This document shows, piece after piece, positions 37,345-49,495 of a stretch of DNA of 64,000 bases. Under the pieces are notes generated by a model, which did not search any database, was not told the DNA's origin, and worked only from the letters and a program-made list of their open reading frames with translations. Source of the stretch: Panax quinquefolius (taxonomy: Eukaryota > Streptophyta > Magnoliopsida > Apiales > Araliaceae); the NCBI GenBank assembly GCA_020205615.1, contig CM035156.1, positions 20,549,128 through 20,613,127 on the forward strand, given 5' to 3'. Every line of letters starts with the position of its first letter. Within the stretch, counting starts at the first letter, position 1. The position numbers and the translations under genes were made by a program.

Positions 37345-37740
37345 CAAAACCAAAAGATGACATTTTCCTACCACGAAGGGCCTGACAAAGTCTAAAGAAT
37401 GACACTTGCCTACCCCGAAGGGCCTGACAAGGTCTAAGTGTTTACAATTGCCTACCACGTAGGGCTCGACAACGTCTTAAAGATGATACTTGCCTACCAC
37501 GAAGGGGCTCGACAAGGTCTAAGTGTCGACAATTGCCTACCACGTAGGCCCGACAACGTCTTAAAGATGACACTTGCTTACCACGAAGGGCTGACAAGGT
37601 CTAAGTGACCACCGCCAAAGAGGGTTCGCCATCAAATGGGCCGTAGAGTCCACCCGAACCTCCTAACTTCAATGACGCGTTTGCCTACCACGAAGGGCTG
37701 ACAAACTCATAAGGACCACTAGCGAAAAGGTCGCCATCGA
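37345..37740. repeat. Tandem repeat array between the antisense gene and pol
   Basis: Seven copies of TTGCCTACCACGAAGGGC start near 37365, 37408, 37449, 37489, 37532, 37574 and 37680, with a 41-43 bp spacing. Spacers alternate between AAAGATGACAC and AAGTGTCGACAA types, so the higher-order unit is about 83 bp. The last two copies carry a longer unit (~106 bp) ending GAGTCCACCC..CCTCCTAACTTC. Confidence 0.85.
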
Positions 37741-37849
37741 ATGGCCAATGAGTCCACCCAACCTCCTAACTTCGTTGATCCGATCAAAGAATGAAGACAA
37801 GATTTGTTCGAGAAAAAGGAAACTTTATTGATGATGACATAAATATTTA

Positions 37850-39100
37850 CGCACTTCCATTGTCTCGACATCATTTCTCTTTGAAAGTACTTTCTAAGCC
37901 TGCCAGCGTGCCAAGTATTCTTAATTGCTGACCCATCTAATGCTTTCAATCGATAAGTTCCCGGCTTCGGTACTTCGGTGATTTCATACGGTCCTTCCCA
38001 GTTTGGCATCAACTTTCCCAGATTCTGAGGTGTAGATGCTTGGCTTCTCCGAGACAAAATCTCCCACTTCAACCTTCGACATTTTATCCCCTTATTATAA
38101 TGCTTAACCACTCTTCGCTGATAGGCTGCCAACCTGATTAAGGCTGTTTCTCTTACTTCTTCAAGTAAATCAAGGTTGGCCTTAAGCCCTTCCTCATTAT
38201 AGATTTCTCTGAATTGGCTGACCAAGACTGGAGATCCAATTTTAACTGGACTAAGGCATCGCATTATAGGCCGCCTAAAAAGGTGAATCCCGTTGTAGTC
38301 CCTCGAGTAGTTCGATAAGCCCACAACACTCTAAGTAGCTCCTCCGCCATCCGCCTCGGCTTCATCCAATCAAGCGCTTGATCCCATTCAAAGAAGGTTC
38401 TCATTGGTCACTTCAACTTGTCCATTCGATTGTGGATGAGCCACCAAGTCTTTCTCTGTGTTGAATCCCCAGTTTTTTTCAAGAATGCCTCAAATTTCGA
38501 TCCCACAAACTGACGTCCATTGTCTGATATTACCACTTTAGGAATCCCGAAACGAAATACTACTGATTCTTTCAAAAATTTCAAGCATTCCTATTCCGTT
38601 ATTAACCTAAGTGGTTTTGCTTCTACCCACTTGGTCATATAGTCGATGGCAACTATAACAAAGCTGACTTGACCTTTTGCCTTCGGTAGTGGACCCAATA
38701 TATCAACCCCTCAGACAGCAAAGGGTATAGGAGATAAGATCGAGTATAGCTCTTCCGTGGTCATGTGAGATCTGATTTATTGAGTTGACACTTCTCGCAC
38801 TTTTGACATATTCATTCAACTTCTTTGAAGATGGTAGCCAATAGTATCCTTGTCGAAGTACTTTATAGGCTAATGACTTAGCCACTATATGGTCGCCACA
38901 GATACCTTCATGTATTTCCCGAAGAGCATATTCAGCTTCAGATGGAGTCAAGCATTTCAATAGTGGAGATGAGAAAGCTCTTCTAATGATCCCCATCAAT
39001 CGTAACAAAATTAGCACTTTTATACTTGATTTTCTTGGCGAGCATCCGATCCGAAGGTAAGACGCCATCCGCCGGATACTCTATATATGGAGTCAACCAA
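37850..39100 (-). pseudogene. Integrase of the Tat element, frameshifted
   Basis: The zinc-finger side reads YALREIHEGICGDHIVAKSLAYKVLRQGYYW. The C-terminal part reads ANLDLLEEVRETALIRLAAYQ, RRVVKHYNKGIKCRRLK, RRSQASTPQNLGKLMPNWEG, PYEITEVPKPGTYRLKALDG and NTWHAGRLRKYFQ, which is characteristic of Tat integrases. The DDE core between (38330-38700) is present but broken by several indels. There is no chromodomain, as expected for this lineage. Confidence 0.82.
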
Positions 39101-39360
39101 AGAGCTGGTTCGGCCGATGCACATTACCGATTCATAATGGACACTAGGATGTTGCAAAGTTTCTAAATAAACCGACCCATCAAAGACGTTAACATCCGTA
39201 GTGGCTAATTTGGAGAGTCATCAAGAATTGAATTATTATTACGCCGACCCTTGAAACTCGTCAGTAGGATTGGAAATGTTGAAGTTGTTCCTTCAATTTT
39301 GTTAGATATTTGATCATTTTGGGCCTCGAGCTTCAGATTCCCCGTAAAGTTGCTTAACAA

Positions 39361-39700
39361 CTAACGAGAATCATCAAGATGATTATTCTTTTGCACTTCA
39401 AGACTCTTTTGTCGATTCGTAACCTCTCGCAAGTACCGCTTCATACTCACTTTCATTGTTTGTCGCTTTGAACCTGAAATCGATGGCTCGTTGTACCTTG
39501 AATCCTCCGGACTCGCCGAGAATAATACCTGCTCCATCGACGTCTGTGGTAGAAGACCCATCTGCATATAAGCGTCCCAGAACTCTCGCTTCAATAAGAA
39601 CTCGCAATTGCCTTATCCGATCCTTCACCACGCCACAACTTCATCGAACTTCGAAAACGAGCATTCAACAACAAAATCAGCCAAGGCTTGCCCTTTGATG
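39361..39700 (-). pseudogene. RNase H region of the Tat element
   Basis: Minus-strand LYADGSSTTDVDGAGIILGES is the first RNase H Asp motif. Then comes IDFRFKATNNESEYEAVLAR, with the conserved NNxAEYEA block as NNESEYEA. The open segment then ends in a frameshift. Confidence 0.8.
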
Positions 39701-40159
39701 GCGGTTCGGGATGATATTCAATGAAAAATTGTGACAACTCCATCGTCCATGCAATAATCTCCCGATACCTCGGGTTTGCCCATAATCTTCTTTAAAGGTT
39801 GATCAGATATACTATTACCAATCTACCACGAAGTATTGCCTAAGCTTTCGACTAGCGCTATTAAAGCAAAAAGCAAATTTTTCAATGTTCGGTTACCTTG
39901 TTTGACAGATCTCGAAGGACATGGCTTACATAATAAATCTGGTCTTTGTTTCCCAACTTCACGCACCAAAACCGCTTCCCATCGCCAACAAACTAGTCGC
40001 TAAGTACAAATATAGGGTTCAAAGAGAGCGGGCTTCACCAACAAAGGCGCCAAGATAAGTAGGACTTGATGCTCGAAAGGCGTCCTCACACCAAGTCCAT
40101 TGAAACGTCTTTGCATTCTTCTACCCTTTCAATGTATCAAAGAATCCAGTAGACATCTT

Positions 40160-40860
40160 TCCGCCGACTTGGACATGAACCTCCTCAAAGCTGCAATCCT
40201 TCCAGACGTTGAACATCTTTAAATGACTGAGGAGTCTTCATGTTCAGGATCGCTTGAATCTTCTCAGGATTGGCTTCGATTCCTCTCTGACTGACAAGAT
40301 AACCCAGAAATTTGCCAGCCCCTAGACCGAAGGTGCACTTAGTGGGATTCAATCTCAAATTGTGCTGACAAATTGTCTGAAAGCATTCTTCTAAATCATC
40401 CAGATGTTTATGTACCAACATACTTTTGACAATCATGTCATCTACGTACACCTCCACATTCCTGCCCAGCTGATATCTGAAAACATGGTTCATCATCCTC
40501 TGATATGTGGCTCCGGCATTGATGAGGCCGAAGGTCATTTTCTTATAGGCATATACTGAACGATGCATAATGAACGCCGTCTTCTATATATCCTCCTCAG
40601 ACATGGAAATTTGATGATATCCGGAGAATGCGTCCATGAAACTTAACAAAGCATACCCCAAGTGGCATCGATTAGTTGGTCAATGTGGGGTGAGGGTAGA
40701 AATCCTTCGGACAAGCCTTATTTAGATCGGTGTAGTCGATCACGGACTCGCCATTTACCATTTTGCTTCGTATCAAAGACCACATTCGCCATCCATCATG
40801 GATAGTCAATCTCAAGATGAAGTCTGCGCCAACGGTTTTGCAATCTCTTCATCAATTATT
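40160..40860 (-). pseudogene. Reverse transcriptase of the Tat element
   Basis: In order on the minus strand: YTDLNKACPKDFYP, then VYAYKKMTFGLINAGATYQRM, then VEVYVDDMIVKSM (catalytic YVDD), then LRLNPTKCTFGLGAGKFLGYL, then RGIEANPEKIQAIL. The 127-residue piece at 40185-40568 is intact. The fingers region is split by frameshifts. The wording of these motifs is that of the Tat clade. Confidence 0.88.
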
Positions 40861-40864
40861 CACG

Positions 40865-42250
40865 ACGTTCAAGTGCGAAAATCCTCCTCTTCTGCTTCTG
40901 ACCGGCTTCTTCGAAGGTCTACCTCCGGTAGATGCTCGGCCGATATCCTCGCTTTTCCCTGGCATATCCCGAGGCTCCCATGCGAAAAAATATCAACATA
41001 GCTTTGCAGGAGCTCCATGAGGTTCGTCTGGAGAGGTTCCGGCAGACCCGAACCTATTTTCACCGTCTTGTTCTCTTTGCCCGGGATGAGCTCTATCTCC
41101 TCCGTTTTTTAGCTGGCATGACCAATGGTTCGGAACTACTCTCTGTGAAGGGTTCGATCTCTATCGCCATGGTCTGCTTCTGCTTCGATATTCCCACTCC
41201 CGAAGTGATCAAAGCATTTCTATAACATCTTCGCCGATCTAAGTCCCTTCACTCATGACTTCGTTGGGGGCCGTTCAAGACGACCGGCGATTCAATAATT
41301 CCAGCCACCTTAACCGGGTCATTACTAAAACCATATAAAGGAGCCTCCTGTTCCAACTCCATCTTTCGCCCATCTAGGTGCATCCTCTGATAAGCGTGGG
41401 CATACAGAATATTTACAGAAGACCAATGCTACCATCATCCGTTTATATATCTCACCAACCCACTTGCGGTCAAATAACACCAATGATCCCTCGTGCGGTT
41501 CGATGACTTCAAGGGTAATCTTCATCGAGAAAAGAGATTACCGAACTTCCGGATAAGGTCTGCTACCTTCGGAGGGTACCGCCACTTTCACGATCGAATC
41601 CAAGTAGCTTTCGGCGCTTTTTTTCCAACGAATTTTCCGAAGTACCCCAAAGTGATGACATCTATCACGTGCCTTCGCAGGTCGTTCCTAGAGCCGGTAA
41701 CACTTCATTGAATGGTTGAGCTACGAACAGGCCCTCTCATCTCTACTATTGATTAGTTCTGCGCACCCACATCTTCAATTAAAGCACCGCCAGTACCTTT
41801 CTTTTCAATAAAGTCCTTCAAACTAGCATCAAATAAGTTGATCACGACTCAAGCTTGATGGTAATCATAATACTTACGAAATTTCCTTTTAGGGCTTAAT
41901 GTTATCTCGAGGTGGTTCAAAATAGGTTGATTCTTAATTTGATCCATGATAATGATACAATGCCTCGTGTTAAGTCTTTGTATGCGTTATTCACTTTTTG
42001 GGTTGGAGCGACGAACGTCCTCCACCCTCGCCTCTAATTGTTAAACTTTTTCGACGCGCCGTAGCGGTCTTTATTACCCTCATTCTTTCTCTGGTCTTTA
42101 TCGGTTCTATCCCGATCTGTCTCCTTAAGCTCTAAGCCAAGCGGGACGTTTGAGGTCATCCATGGCTTCCTCCACCACGATATAACCTTCACTTTGTCAA
42201 AGGCCTCAAGAAGACTCTTCTAGTGATGAAACATCAACTTCTTCACTAAC
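40865..42250 (-). pseudogene. Degraded protease/gag-C region of the Tat element
   Basis: Short readable pieces such as LLQSYVDIFSHG (start of the RT connector) and ESPVVLNG occur among many frameshifts. I could not place the protease DTG motif with confidence. This call rests mainly on position between gag and RT. Confidence 0.5.
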
Positions 42251-43400
42251 TTCTTTGATTTGACCGGATCTAACCCATTCAAAAAGCAATCAACGGCTTG
42301 TAGATCATTCAGTTCATCACTCGGGGATCGCTTCACGGAATCTCTTTACATATCGCCCCAAAGATTCATTCAAAACTGTCGAACTCGAGCCAACGAACCA
42401 TTGGTTTTCCTTTCTTTTGTTGCTCCCAAAGCGAGCATGAAATTTATCGCATATGCCCGCCAAGATGAAATTGAATCTGAGGCAAAGTTCCCATCCAACT
42501 GCGGGCATCCTTTCTGAGTGTTGTGACAAAAGTATGACACTTAGCAGCATCGCTAAAGTCATAATAATCCATCAGTCAGTCGAACGCCTGACTGTGGTCA
42601 TAGGGATCTCTTGATCCATCATAACTCTCAATATGGGGCAACTTCTTGGTGGGGTCAGCTTTTTCTTTAAGAATCTCCGCGGAAAAGGGGGATGCCTTTT
42701 TTCCCGAAGTGTCCTTCGTCTTTTGTACTTCTTGACAGTTTGCTCAAAGTTCTTTTAACTCTTTAACCAAATACTTTACACCTTCCGGTTTGAGATGATG
42801 CTTCTTTTTCCCAGAACTCCTTTCTCCTCCGAGGTAGACCAGGTTTCTTACAATAGAACCTTCAACTCTGAAGGGCTTCTTCGATGACGGTGTGTGTCAT
42901 GTATGGGCGGTGTACCTCGTAGACTCTCGAGAGTACGATCTCTAGATATGCTTCGCCTTTGTGCCCGAACCGAGGCGAGAATGTGCAACAACAAGGGCTT
43001 TCTTTGTGGTTTCGTGGAGTACGATCCTGGATCGACCTCTTCGTTCTCTCGACCTGCTCCTTAGAATCGATAGGGTGATGTACCTCCTCGATCTTTGAGG
43101 AGTAGGGCTTTTGGATCTTCTTCTTTCTCGATTTCTACCTCGAGACTCTCGTCCCGAATGAATGTGTTCTTTTCCACTTCGGTGTCCTTGCTTTGACCGA
43201 TTATAACCGAGTTCTTCATCTCTCAACTCATCATCCGAGCCATCCGCTTCACCTATATCCTGTCGTTGCTTCACGAGTACTTCCATAGCTTTATCCGCTT
43301 CATCCGCCATCTTAGCCAATCGTGAAGCTTTTTTCATTCTGGTCCTCTCTGGTATCGAGTTCTAGCGAAGTGCCGCCTTCTACTCGCTTCCGATCACGGC
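42250..43400 (-). pseudogene. gag of the Tat element, frameshifted
   Basis: The N-terminal piece (42942-43337) is charged and Arg/Ser-rich: RLAKMADEADKAMEVLVKQ, RSKSPTPQRSRR and RSRERRGRSR. The capsid piece (42317-42562) includes ESLGRYVKRFREA, matching the ETLKxYVxRFxxA helix of Retrotrans_gag. The frames do not join without indels. Confidence 0.7.
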
Positions 43401-43669
43401 CGACGCTTTATCGATCGGTAAGACTAACCTACGTTTAGCCTTGCGCGTTGCCTTGAATCGAAAATCTTGAGGGGATCGTTTGGATGTTTGTCTTGCATGA
43501 ACACTTATTACGGCCCCAAACGATCTTTAACAGACACTTTCGTGGTGTCGATTCACCGGCGACCCTCTCACCGCCTTCTTCGTGTGTAGGTGTTCTACTC
43601 TTCACCATGAATATCGACGTAGAACAAACACGATGCAGGATTGAAAAATACTCGTGACATTAGAACTCA

Positions 43670-43687
43670 CCCTCCTTCTAGCGCCAA
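43670..43687 (-). promoter_or_regulatory. Primer binding site of the Tat element
   Basis: Reverse-complemented it reads TTGGCGCTAGAAGGAGGG and directly abuts the 5' LTR. TGGCGC-type primer sites are usual in Tat elements; I do not assign the tRNA. Confidence 0.7.
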
Positions 43688-44314
43688 TGTTAACGCCAAG
43701 ATCTTTCTCCACGTCCCCAATCACCAAGACGCGTCCCAATATCCCCTTGATAGATTCAACAAGTCAACACCAAAAGCTTGGACTACCGACCGTCGAGGAT
43801 AGCTCCCATGTGAGAGTCAAGACAAAGCGATCACAAGGTCAACAATGGAGAGAAAAATATTATCTAATGCCCGAGAGAGATAGATTAAGAATTCTATTGA
43901 AATGTGTGTTACTTACCCTCTTATGTGATCTTAGCCCCACGATTCTCCACTCCGGGTTCTCGTGCCACCCACCACCTCCTCGACACCTTTTTTCCTCACT
44001 TTCATTCACTTCACCAAAAGTAAATAGCTACTTTCACACTGTCATTCTTGTTGCCATCACGGCCATCCGAGTCCCATCCTCATTAATGCCATGCAAAGAA
44101 AGTGGCGTAACACAATAGTCATCGTCATTTGGCATAATGATTCTTGGTCAAAGTCAAGTTAAGTGACACTCAGTATAATGGGCCAATATAATGACTAAGC
44201 CCAAATAATAGAAATGACCCAAGTGACCGGATCCAACCATGACTTAGCATAACATGATCCAAGGGAGGAGCCCAATAAGTTCGGCCCAATAAGGAAAAGG
44301 ATTATGGCCCAACA
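43688..44314 (-). repeat. 5' LTR of the Tat element
   Basis: 627 bp, starting TGTTAACGCC and ending GGCCCAACA on the plus strand, followed by the TTAAT duplication at 44315-44319. Confidence 0.92.
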
Positions 44315-44319
44315 TTAAT
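44315..44319. repeat. Target site duplication, right (TTAAT)
   Basis: Matches 33472-33476 exactly. Confidence 0.9.
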
Positions 44320-44531
44320 CAATCTCGGGATTACATATCTTGATTAACTTATAATTAACTTTATGACATGCATCCCCCTCTCTAAGAGAACTATCATTAA
44401 TTGTTTTGTTTGACATGCATCTTTACCAATTTTATTTAATTAAAGAGACAACAACACTGCTGCAAAAAAAAATATCTCAACAGGCGAAACGACTTCTTAA
44501 CTAATAAAAAATGAAGGAAGATTGGTTATTG

Positions 44532-44630
44532 TTAACGTCAAAATTCGTTCACGCGCTTCAATCAATAAAATCACGTCCAATCCAAAATTGTAAGCACACC
44601 AAGAATTTGACGGTTTATGTCGCCCGGGGA
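44532..44630. repeat. Relict LTR end related to the Tat element
   Basis: TGTTAACGTCAAAATTCG starts here and follows the first ~100 bp of the Tat LTR loosely (AACGTC.., CACGTCC.., ACACCAAGAAT.., GGGGATAG). It probably is the remnant of an older, related element cut by the next repeat. Confidence 0.4.
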
Positions 44631-45948
44631 TAGGGCTGTTCATAAATTTCGGTATTTTTGATTTTTTAGGTGAACCGAACCAATCCAAACCAGTCGGTTC
44701 GATACAAAAGAAAATAATTCGGACTAAATACGGTAAAACCAATTTTGATTCCGAGCTACCATTTCATAGGTCCTAGACATACCTGAGGACCAAACCAATT
44801 GGACTCTACCAAAAATCTTTTTAAAATAATTTTTTTACTTAGCTTGTAAAATTGGCTTGAAGTCTTCTTTTCTCTATTTGTATTATAGAAATAACACAAG
44901 AAAAGACATGTAGTATAATATTTAGGACTTGATGAAATTATTGGTGGTCTCTCCTATTTATAAAATAGAGGTAAGACAAGATAACACAAATTAGACAATG
45001 TGGGATATTGGTAAGATAAGAGAACACATATATATGGTTGTTTGGAAGTCCCGCATTGATTAATAAAAGACTACCAAGTGAAGGTCAAGTATTCAAGTCC
45101 CACATTGGTTATTTATAAAAGTCTAAGGAAGTTTTCCTTATAAAAAGATTATCAAATGAAGGTCAAGTACAAGTTCTATATTGATTGGTTTTTGTAAAAG
45201 AAAGTAGATAATTTTAAATAAATTAATAGTTGGTTGTTTACAAGTTCTATATTTTGATAAAATTGATAAAAGTAAAATAAATTAGATAAACTTAAATTAT
45301 TTATCTTACTTAATTGGATAGAATATTGTTGTTTGCAATTTAAGGAAGGCCTGGGTGGTCAACATTGATTAATAAAAAAGACTACCAAATGAAAGTCAAG
45401 TATTCAAGTTCCACATTGGTTATTTATAAAAAGTCTAAGGAAGTTTTAATATAATAAAACTACAAGTGAGACCTTAATAGTCAAGTCCTACATTGGTTAT
45501 TTTAGAAGGAAGTTTTTCTTATAAAAATACTTCCAAGTGAGATTTTAATAGCCAAGTCCCACATTGATTTTTTTATAAAAGTTTAAGGAAGTTTTCCTTA
45601 TAAAAAGGCACATGACCTTAATAGCCAACTCCTACGTTATTTTTATGAAAGTCCAAATAAGTTTTTTATAAAAAGAAAGTCTTTTATTTTTTATTGGAGC
45701 CAAGTAAGTTTTTTTTATAAAAAGACTTCCGAACCGGACCAATTTCTTGATCTTGGGCCGAAATTTTGCTGAAAATCAAGTCTTGGGCTGCTCTTAATTT
45801 TGCTGAGTTTTGGTTAATATTGGGGCTGGTTTTTGTAAGGTATAAATCGGAACCAAACCTATTATTTGGTCCTAGAGATATCTACATTCTAGATTTGCCC
45901 ATATTTTGGATATTATTGGTATTCTTTCGTTCTAATTGAACACCTCTA
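44631..45948. mobile_element. Possible hAT-like non-autonomous element
   Basis: The left end TAGGGCTGTTCA and the right end, reverse-complemented, TAGAGGTGTTCA form short imperfect inverted termini of a kind common in plant hAT elements. Subterminal parts carry matching GAACCGAACC and GGAACCAAACC stretches. I could not find an 8-bp duplication, so the boundaries are uncertain. Confidence 0.4.
45040..45690. repeat. Degenerate direct repeats
   Basis: At least five diverged copies of AGTCCCACATTGGTTATTT followed by AAGTCTAAGGAAGTTTTCC and TTATAAAAAG, spaced roughly 80-100 bp, with one longer gap near 45180-45360. Confidence 0.7.
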
Positions 45949-47958
45949 ATGAATAGCTTCGAAATATGAGAATAAGTATAAGCTGAACAAAGTTTAACAA
46001 TGGAGGGAAAAAATTCTAATGCTGAATAATAATAATAATAATAATAATGAGCTGTGTGATCCTTCTCCGTATTGGATTAGGTTCCTCATTAGGTATAAAT
46101 TCTTAATTAGATTGTGCAAGATCTCCTAAAAATAAAGAAATTGATTCTAATCTCAACCTCTGTATTTAGAAATCAAATATAATTAACAATCTTTGATTCC
46201 TTAAATCACCCCATAAATTCAAACTTCATGGGAACGACAATCCATCAAACAAACCGGTCCCATATATCATGGCCCAACAGTTAGTTTTCCAATGTTTTGA
46301 CAATCATATGGGGTTACAACATGCTCAATATATGTCATATGCATTAGGGAGATTAAAATTTTAGATCTGAAAAACCTTGAACTAAATTGAATACCTAGTT
46401 TTATAATTTATATGCAATAATTTCCACTTGTTAAAATACTTTCAGACGTGCCAAATACTAAAAAGAAAAGAAAAAAAATCAATTTCAATTTAAAAATATT
46501 TTTAATCCACCAAAACATTCCTAAAAAATTGTGCATAAAATTAAATAATGACGTCATTTTTGAGGAAAGAGAAAAGAGAAAAATGGGTGAGAGAAAACGT
46601 TAAAGCAAGAGATATTCCGAATTGATTTGTGTATCCTAAATAATTTCAGTGATTCCAGACATATCTCATCTCAAATTGTTTTCTGGCGGGTCTCCACTCC
46701 ACGCACAAAATCATTGACTCCTTTTGTGTCCAAAATCATCTCTCCACGTACCCCTAGCCCAATTAATTAAATGAAAGGAATCTCATGGAGTGGAATATAC
46801 TGCTTTTGACTTAAAAGAAGCATAATTGTTAGTCCTATAAGTAGACCATAGATATATAACTATGAGAAACTGATTAAAAAGATGAGTGGATGGATAATAA
46901 TTAAGATAAGCTGCATAGTGGTGCCTACTGTACGTGCGACAAAACTCCTCCTACACTACACACGACCAGAGCAAGCACTAGTACTGTGTGTCTGTGTGCA
47001 TGGCCGCACTTAATTGTGTCTGTTTTGGTGTTGTTTGCCTCGTGTCAACTTAAACTTTGTGCTTACGGAAATAATGTCTACTTGAAAAGTATTGGTTGAG
47101 ATATTTTATATCAAATTTAAGACTGTAAATGAATTAATACATATACATATATATATATATATATATATGATGGAGTTTAGCGTTTTATATAATAAGCTAA
47201 TCTTGTTGGGGGTGCGTTGCATTTAATAATAAAATTGATGTGGGATGAATAAACTGCCAAGTGAACAACAATATTGGATTATATCTTGTAAAATTTTAAA
47301 ATTTAAAATAATATGAATTTATTTAATTTTGATTGATAGAATAATTAAAAATATATTTAGTCGTCTCTCACATGAGCATACAATTGATCTCAACTTCGTG
47401 TGAGAAAGAAATATATAAAAATATCAAAAATACATATAATAATAATGGGATGGTGTCAATGTAGAATGTGATTTCCGTCTCACTACAAGGACCCTGATTC
47501 TAATAATATTGCTCCCCCCCCCCCCCCCCCAATATGGTTTTCAATTTGCCCCTTCGCTCTAAAATTAGATTCCTATTTTTTGTTATTAATTTTTATATAT
47601 TTATATTAAATATTTTTATTATTACCTTTTACATATCAAACTTTAACAAAAGTTAGTAGTATAAAATGTTTATTTTGAAATTATGTTTTGTATGAAATGT
47701 TTACTTTACATTTAAAAAAATTAGTACAAAAATAAGACACTCATTTTCAGTTTCAAGATATATCTACCATCACATTTTAATTTATTTATGTTTGAACAAT
47801 TTACATTATTACCTTCATCTTAATCTTAAGAGCTTAGCTAGAGGATCTATCAGAGAAAATTAGGAATTTAATTCTATGAAACATTTTCGTATTGTGTTAC
47901 CGGATAAACTTGAACATTTCAATCTTAAGAAGAAGTATCTAAGAAAAACTTAAGAAGA

Positions 47959-47996
47959 AGGGAAAGGGAGGGGGAGGGGGAGGGGGGGGGGGGGGG
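47959..47996 (+). repeat. G-run block (G-quadruplex-capable)
   Basis: GGGAAAGGGAGGGGG is followed by further G-runs and then 15 consecutive G. There are more than four runs of at least three G with one- to three-base spacers. Confidence 0.7.
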
Positions 47997-48648
47997 CACT
48001 GTTATAATTAAATAATAAAATTCACAAAATATAAATTTTAATTTAATATACATAAAAATTGCTACACAATCGTTGGACTTTATTTTTTTGATTGAGGCAT
48101 AACTAATTGACTCTATAGTGGGTTCATCACTAGATCTTAAAAATATTTATTCATATATTCATATTTATCCTAATTTAAAATATCAAATACAAATTCACAA
48201 TACAATAAAAAAAACTACACAATACATTTAATAATATAAACAAATCAAACACCCACAAATATGGTCCTAAAACAAAATTGTATATTCACAATTCATGTCT
48301 TTATTGATTTAAATATAACATTAAATGACACACATGCCAAAAACTTATGAATAAACAAAATAAATAAGATTCAAAACTATAAATAATTAACTACTCATAG
48401 ATAATTAATAATTTTTTTAGAAAAATCAATGATATTTAATCTTAACCAACAAAATTGGAAGAAATTAAATAGACTCATTAAAACAAAATTTGAAATAGAA
48501 TATTAGAAATATCTCATTGTTTTTGATAAGTGAACCAATATTTTTAAAAAGGAAATACCACTTATAAAAAATAATAATCAAAAATCAAGGTGAGGCCTCC
48601 TCCCCCCCAAAAATCCCCCATGCCAAATTGTTCGTATTAAGTTATTGC

Positions 48649-48712
<64 letters not shown>
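48649..48712. repeat. (CA)n(TA)n compound microsatellite
   Basis: About 11 CA followed by about 21 TA units. Confidence 0.9.
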
Positions 48713-48716
<4 letters not shown>

Positions 48717-49244
48717 CTTTTAGTAATTATTGGTAGCTATAGATAGATAATACACGTGAGGGGTTAATAATGAATTAATGATATCCTTATTATAGAAAAG
48801 AAATCCGGTTGTTCATTAGTGTTGCTCCTCTCAAGCTGTTTCTATATGTGTACTAAGTAGTTACATAAATGTGACAAATTAAGGATATCCTTATTATTGT
48901 AAAATCAATTTTTCTCATTTTCTCCATTTTTTGGTTATAATTTACAGTTTGCATTGCTTGAAACCCAAGCAATGGCTGCTTTTAAATAAATTTTTTTTTA
49001 ATTTTATTTTATGGCAATTGCGTCTACCACATCAATAATTAAGGGTTAGAAAGTGACGTAAATTGTAGTGGAGTAATTCACTTTTATGAGCTGATCGTAC
49101 GGTACAATCATACAAAAACTAACCTCTGAATTCTTCTTTTCTATATATTTTAATTTATTTAAAAATTTCTATTATTTAATTTCTCTCCCCTTCATATCTG
49201 AAAAATTGGCATTACTTGCTTCTTCATATATATACTATTCTTTT

Positions 49245-49495
49245 CCTCCCATAATATATGATATTTTAGAGTTATAAAATTAAAGAAAATAATTGTATAA
49301 CAATAAATATAGTATTAATTATCTATAATATTCTTTACCATATACTTATCATATACTCTCTTTTATCTGTGACACTTTCTCATAAAAGGTAGTTTTGGAG
49401 AGATTGTGGCTAATTCTCCTAAATTATATAAAATGTCAAATAATTTTAAAAAAATAAAATTATCTAAAACGTCATATATTATGTGACAGATGGAG
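49245..49495. mobile_element. Possible Stowaway-like MITE
   Basis: The right end, reverse-complemented, reads TACTCCATCTGTCACATAAT, with ATATATGACGTTTTAGA further in. The left side has CTCCCATAATATATGATATTTTAGA. The arms are imperfect inverted repeats with a CTCC start. The target duplication is unclear. Confidence 0.45.

Larger units (their letters stand above)
33477..44314 (-). mobile_element. Complete Tat-type Ty3/gypsy retrotransposon, 10.8 kb
   Basis: LTRs 33477-34108 and 43688-44314, perfect TTAAT duplications, PBS at 43670-43687 and PPT at 34109-34122. On the minus strand the order is gag, protease region, RT, RNase H, integrase. A tandem array and an antisense gene lie between integrase and the 3' LTR. 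RT motifs such as YTDLNKACPKDFYP and the extra gene place it in the Tat group (Retand/Ogre-like). Target duplications and the ~170 identical bases at one LTR end indicate a fairly recent insertion. Even so, every gene is cut by frameshifts, which may be partly assembly error. Confidence 0.9.

Noticed and set aside
37345..37740. CRISPR-like spaced repeats
   Set aside because: Repeats are imperfect, spacers are also repeated, and the array is inside a plant retrotransposon.
47086..47340. Possible LTR pair with 56520-56720
   Set aside because: Only short loose similarity (AAATTTAAGA, ATGAGTTAATA); too weak to call a family.
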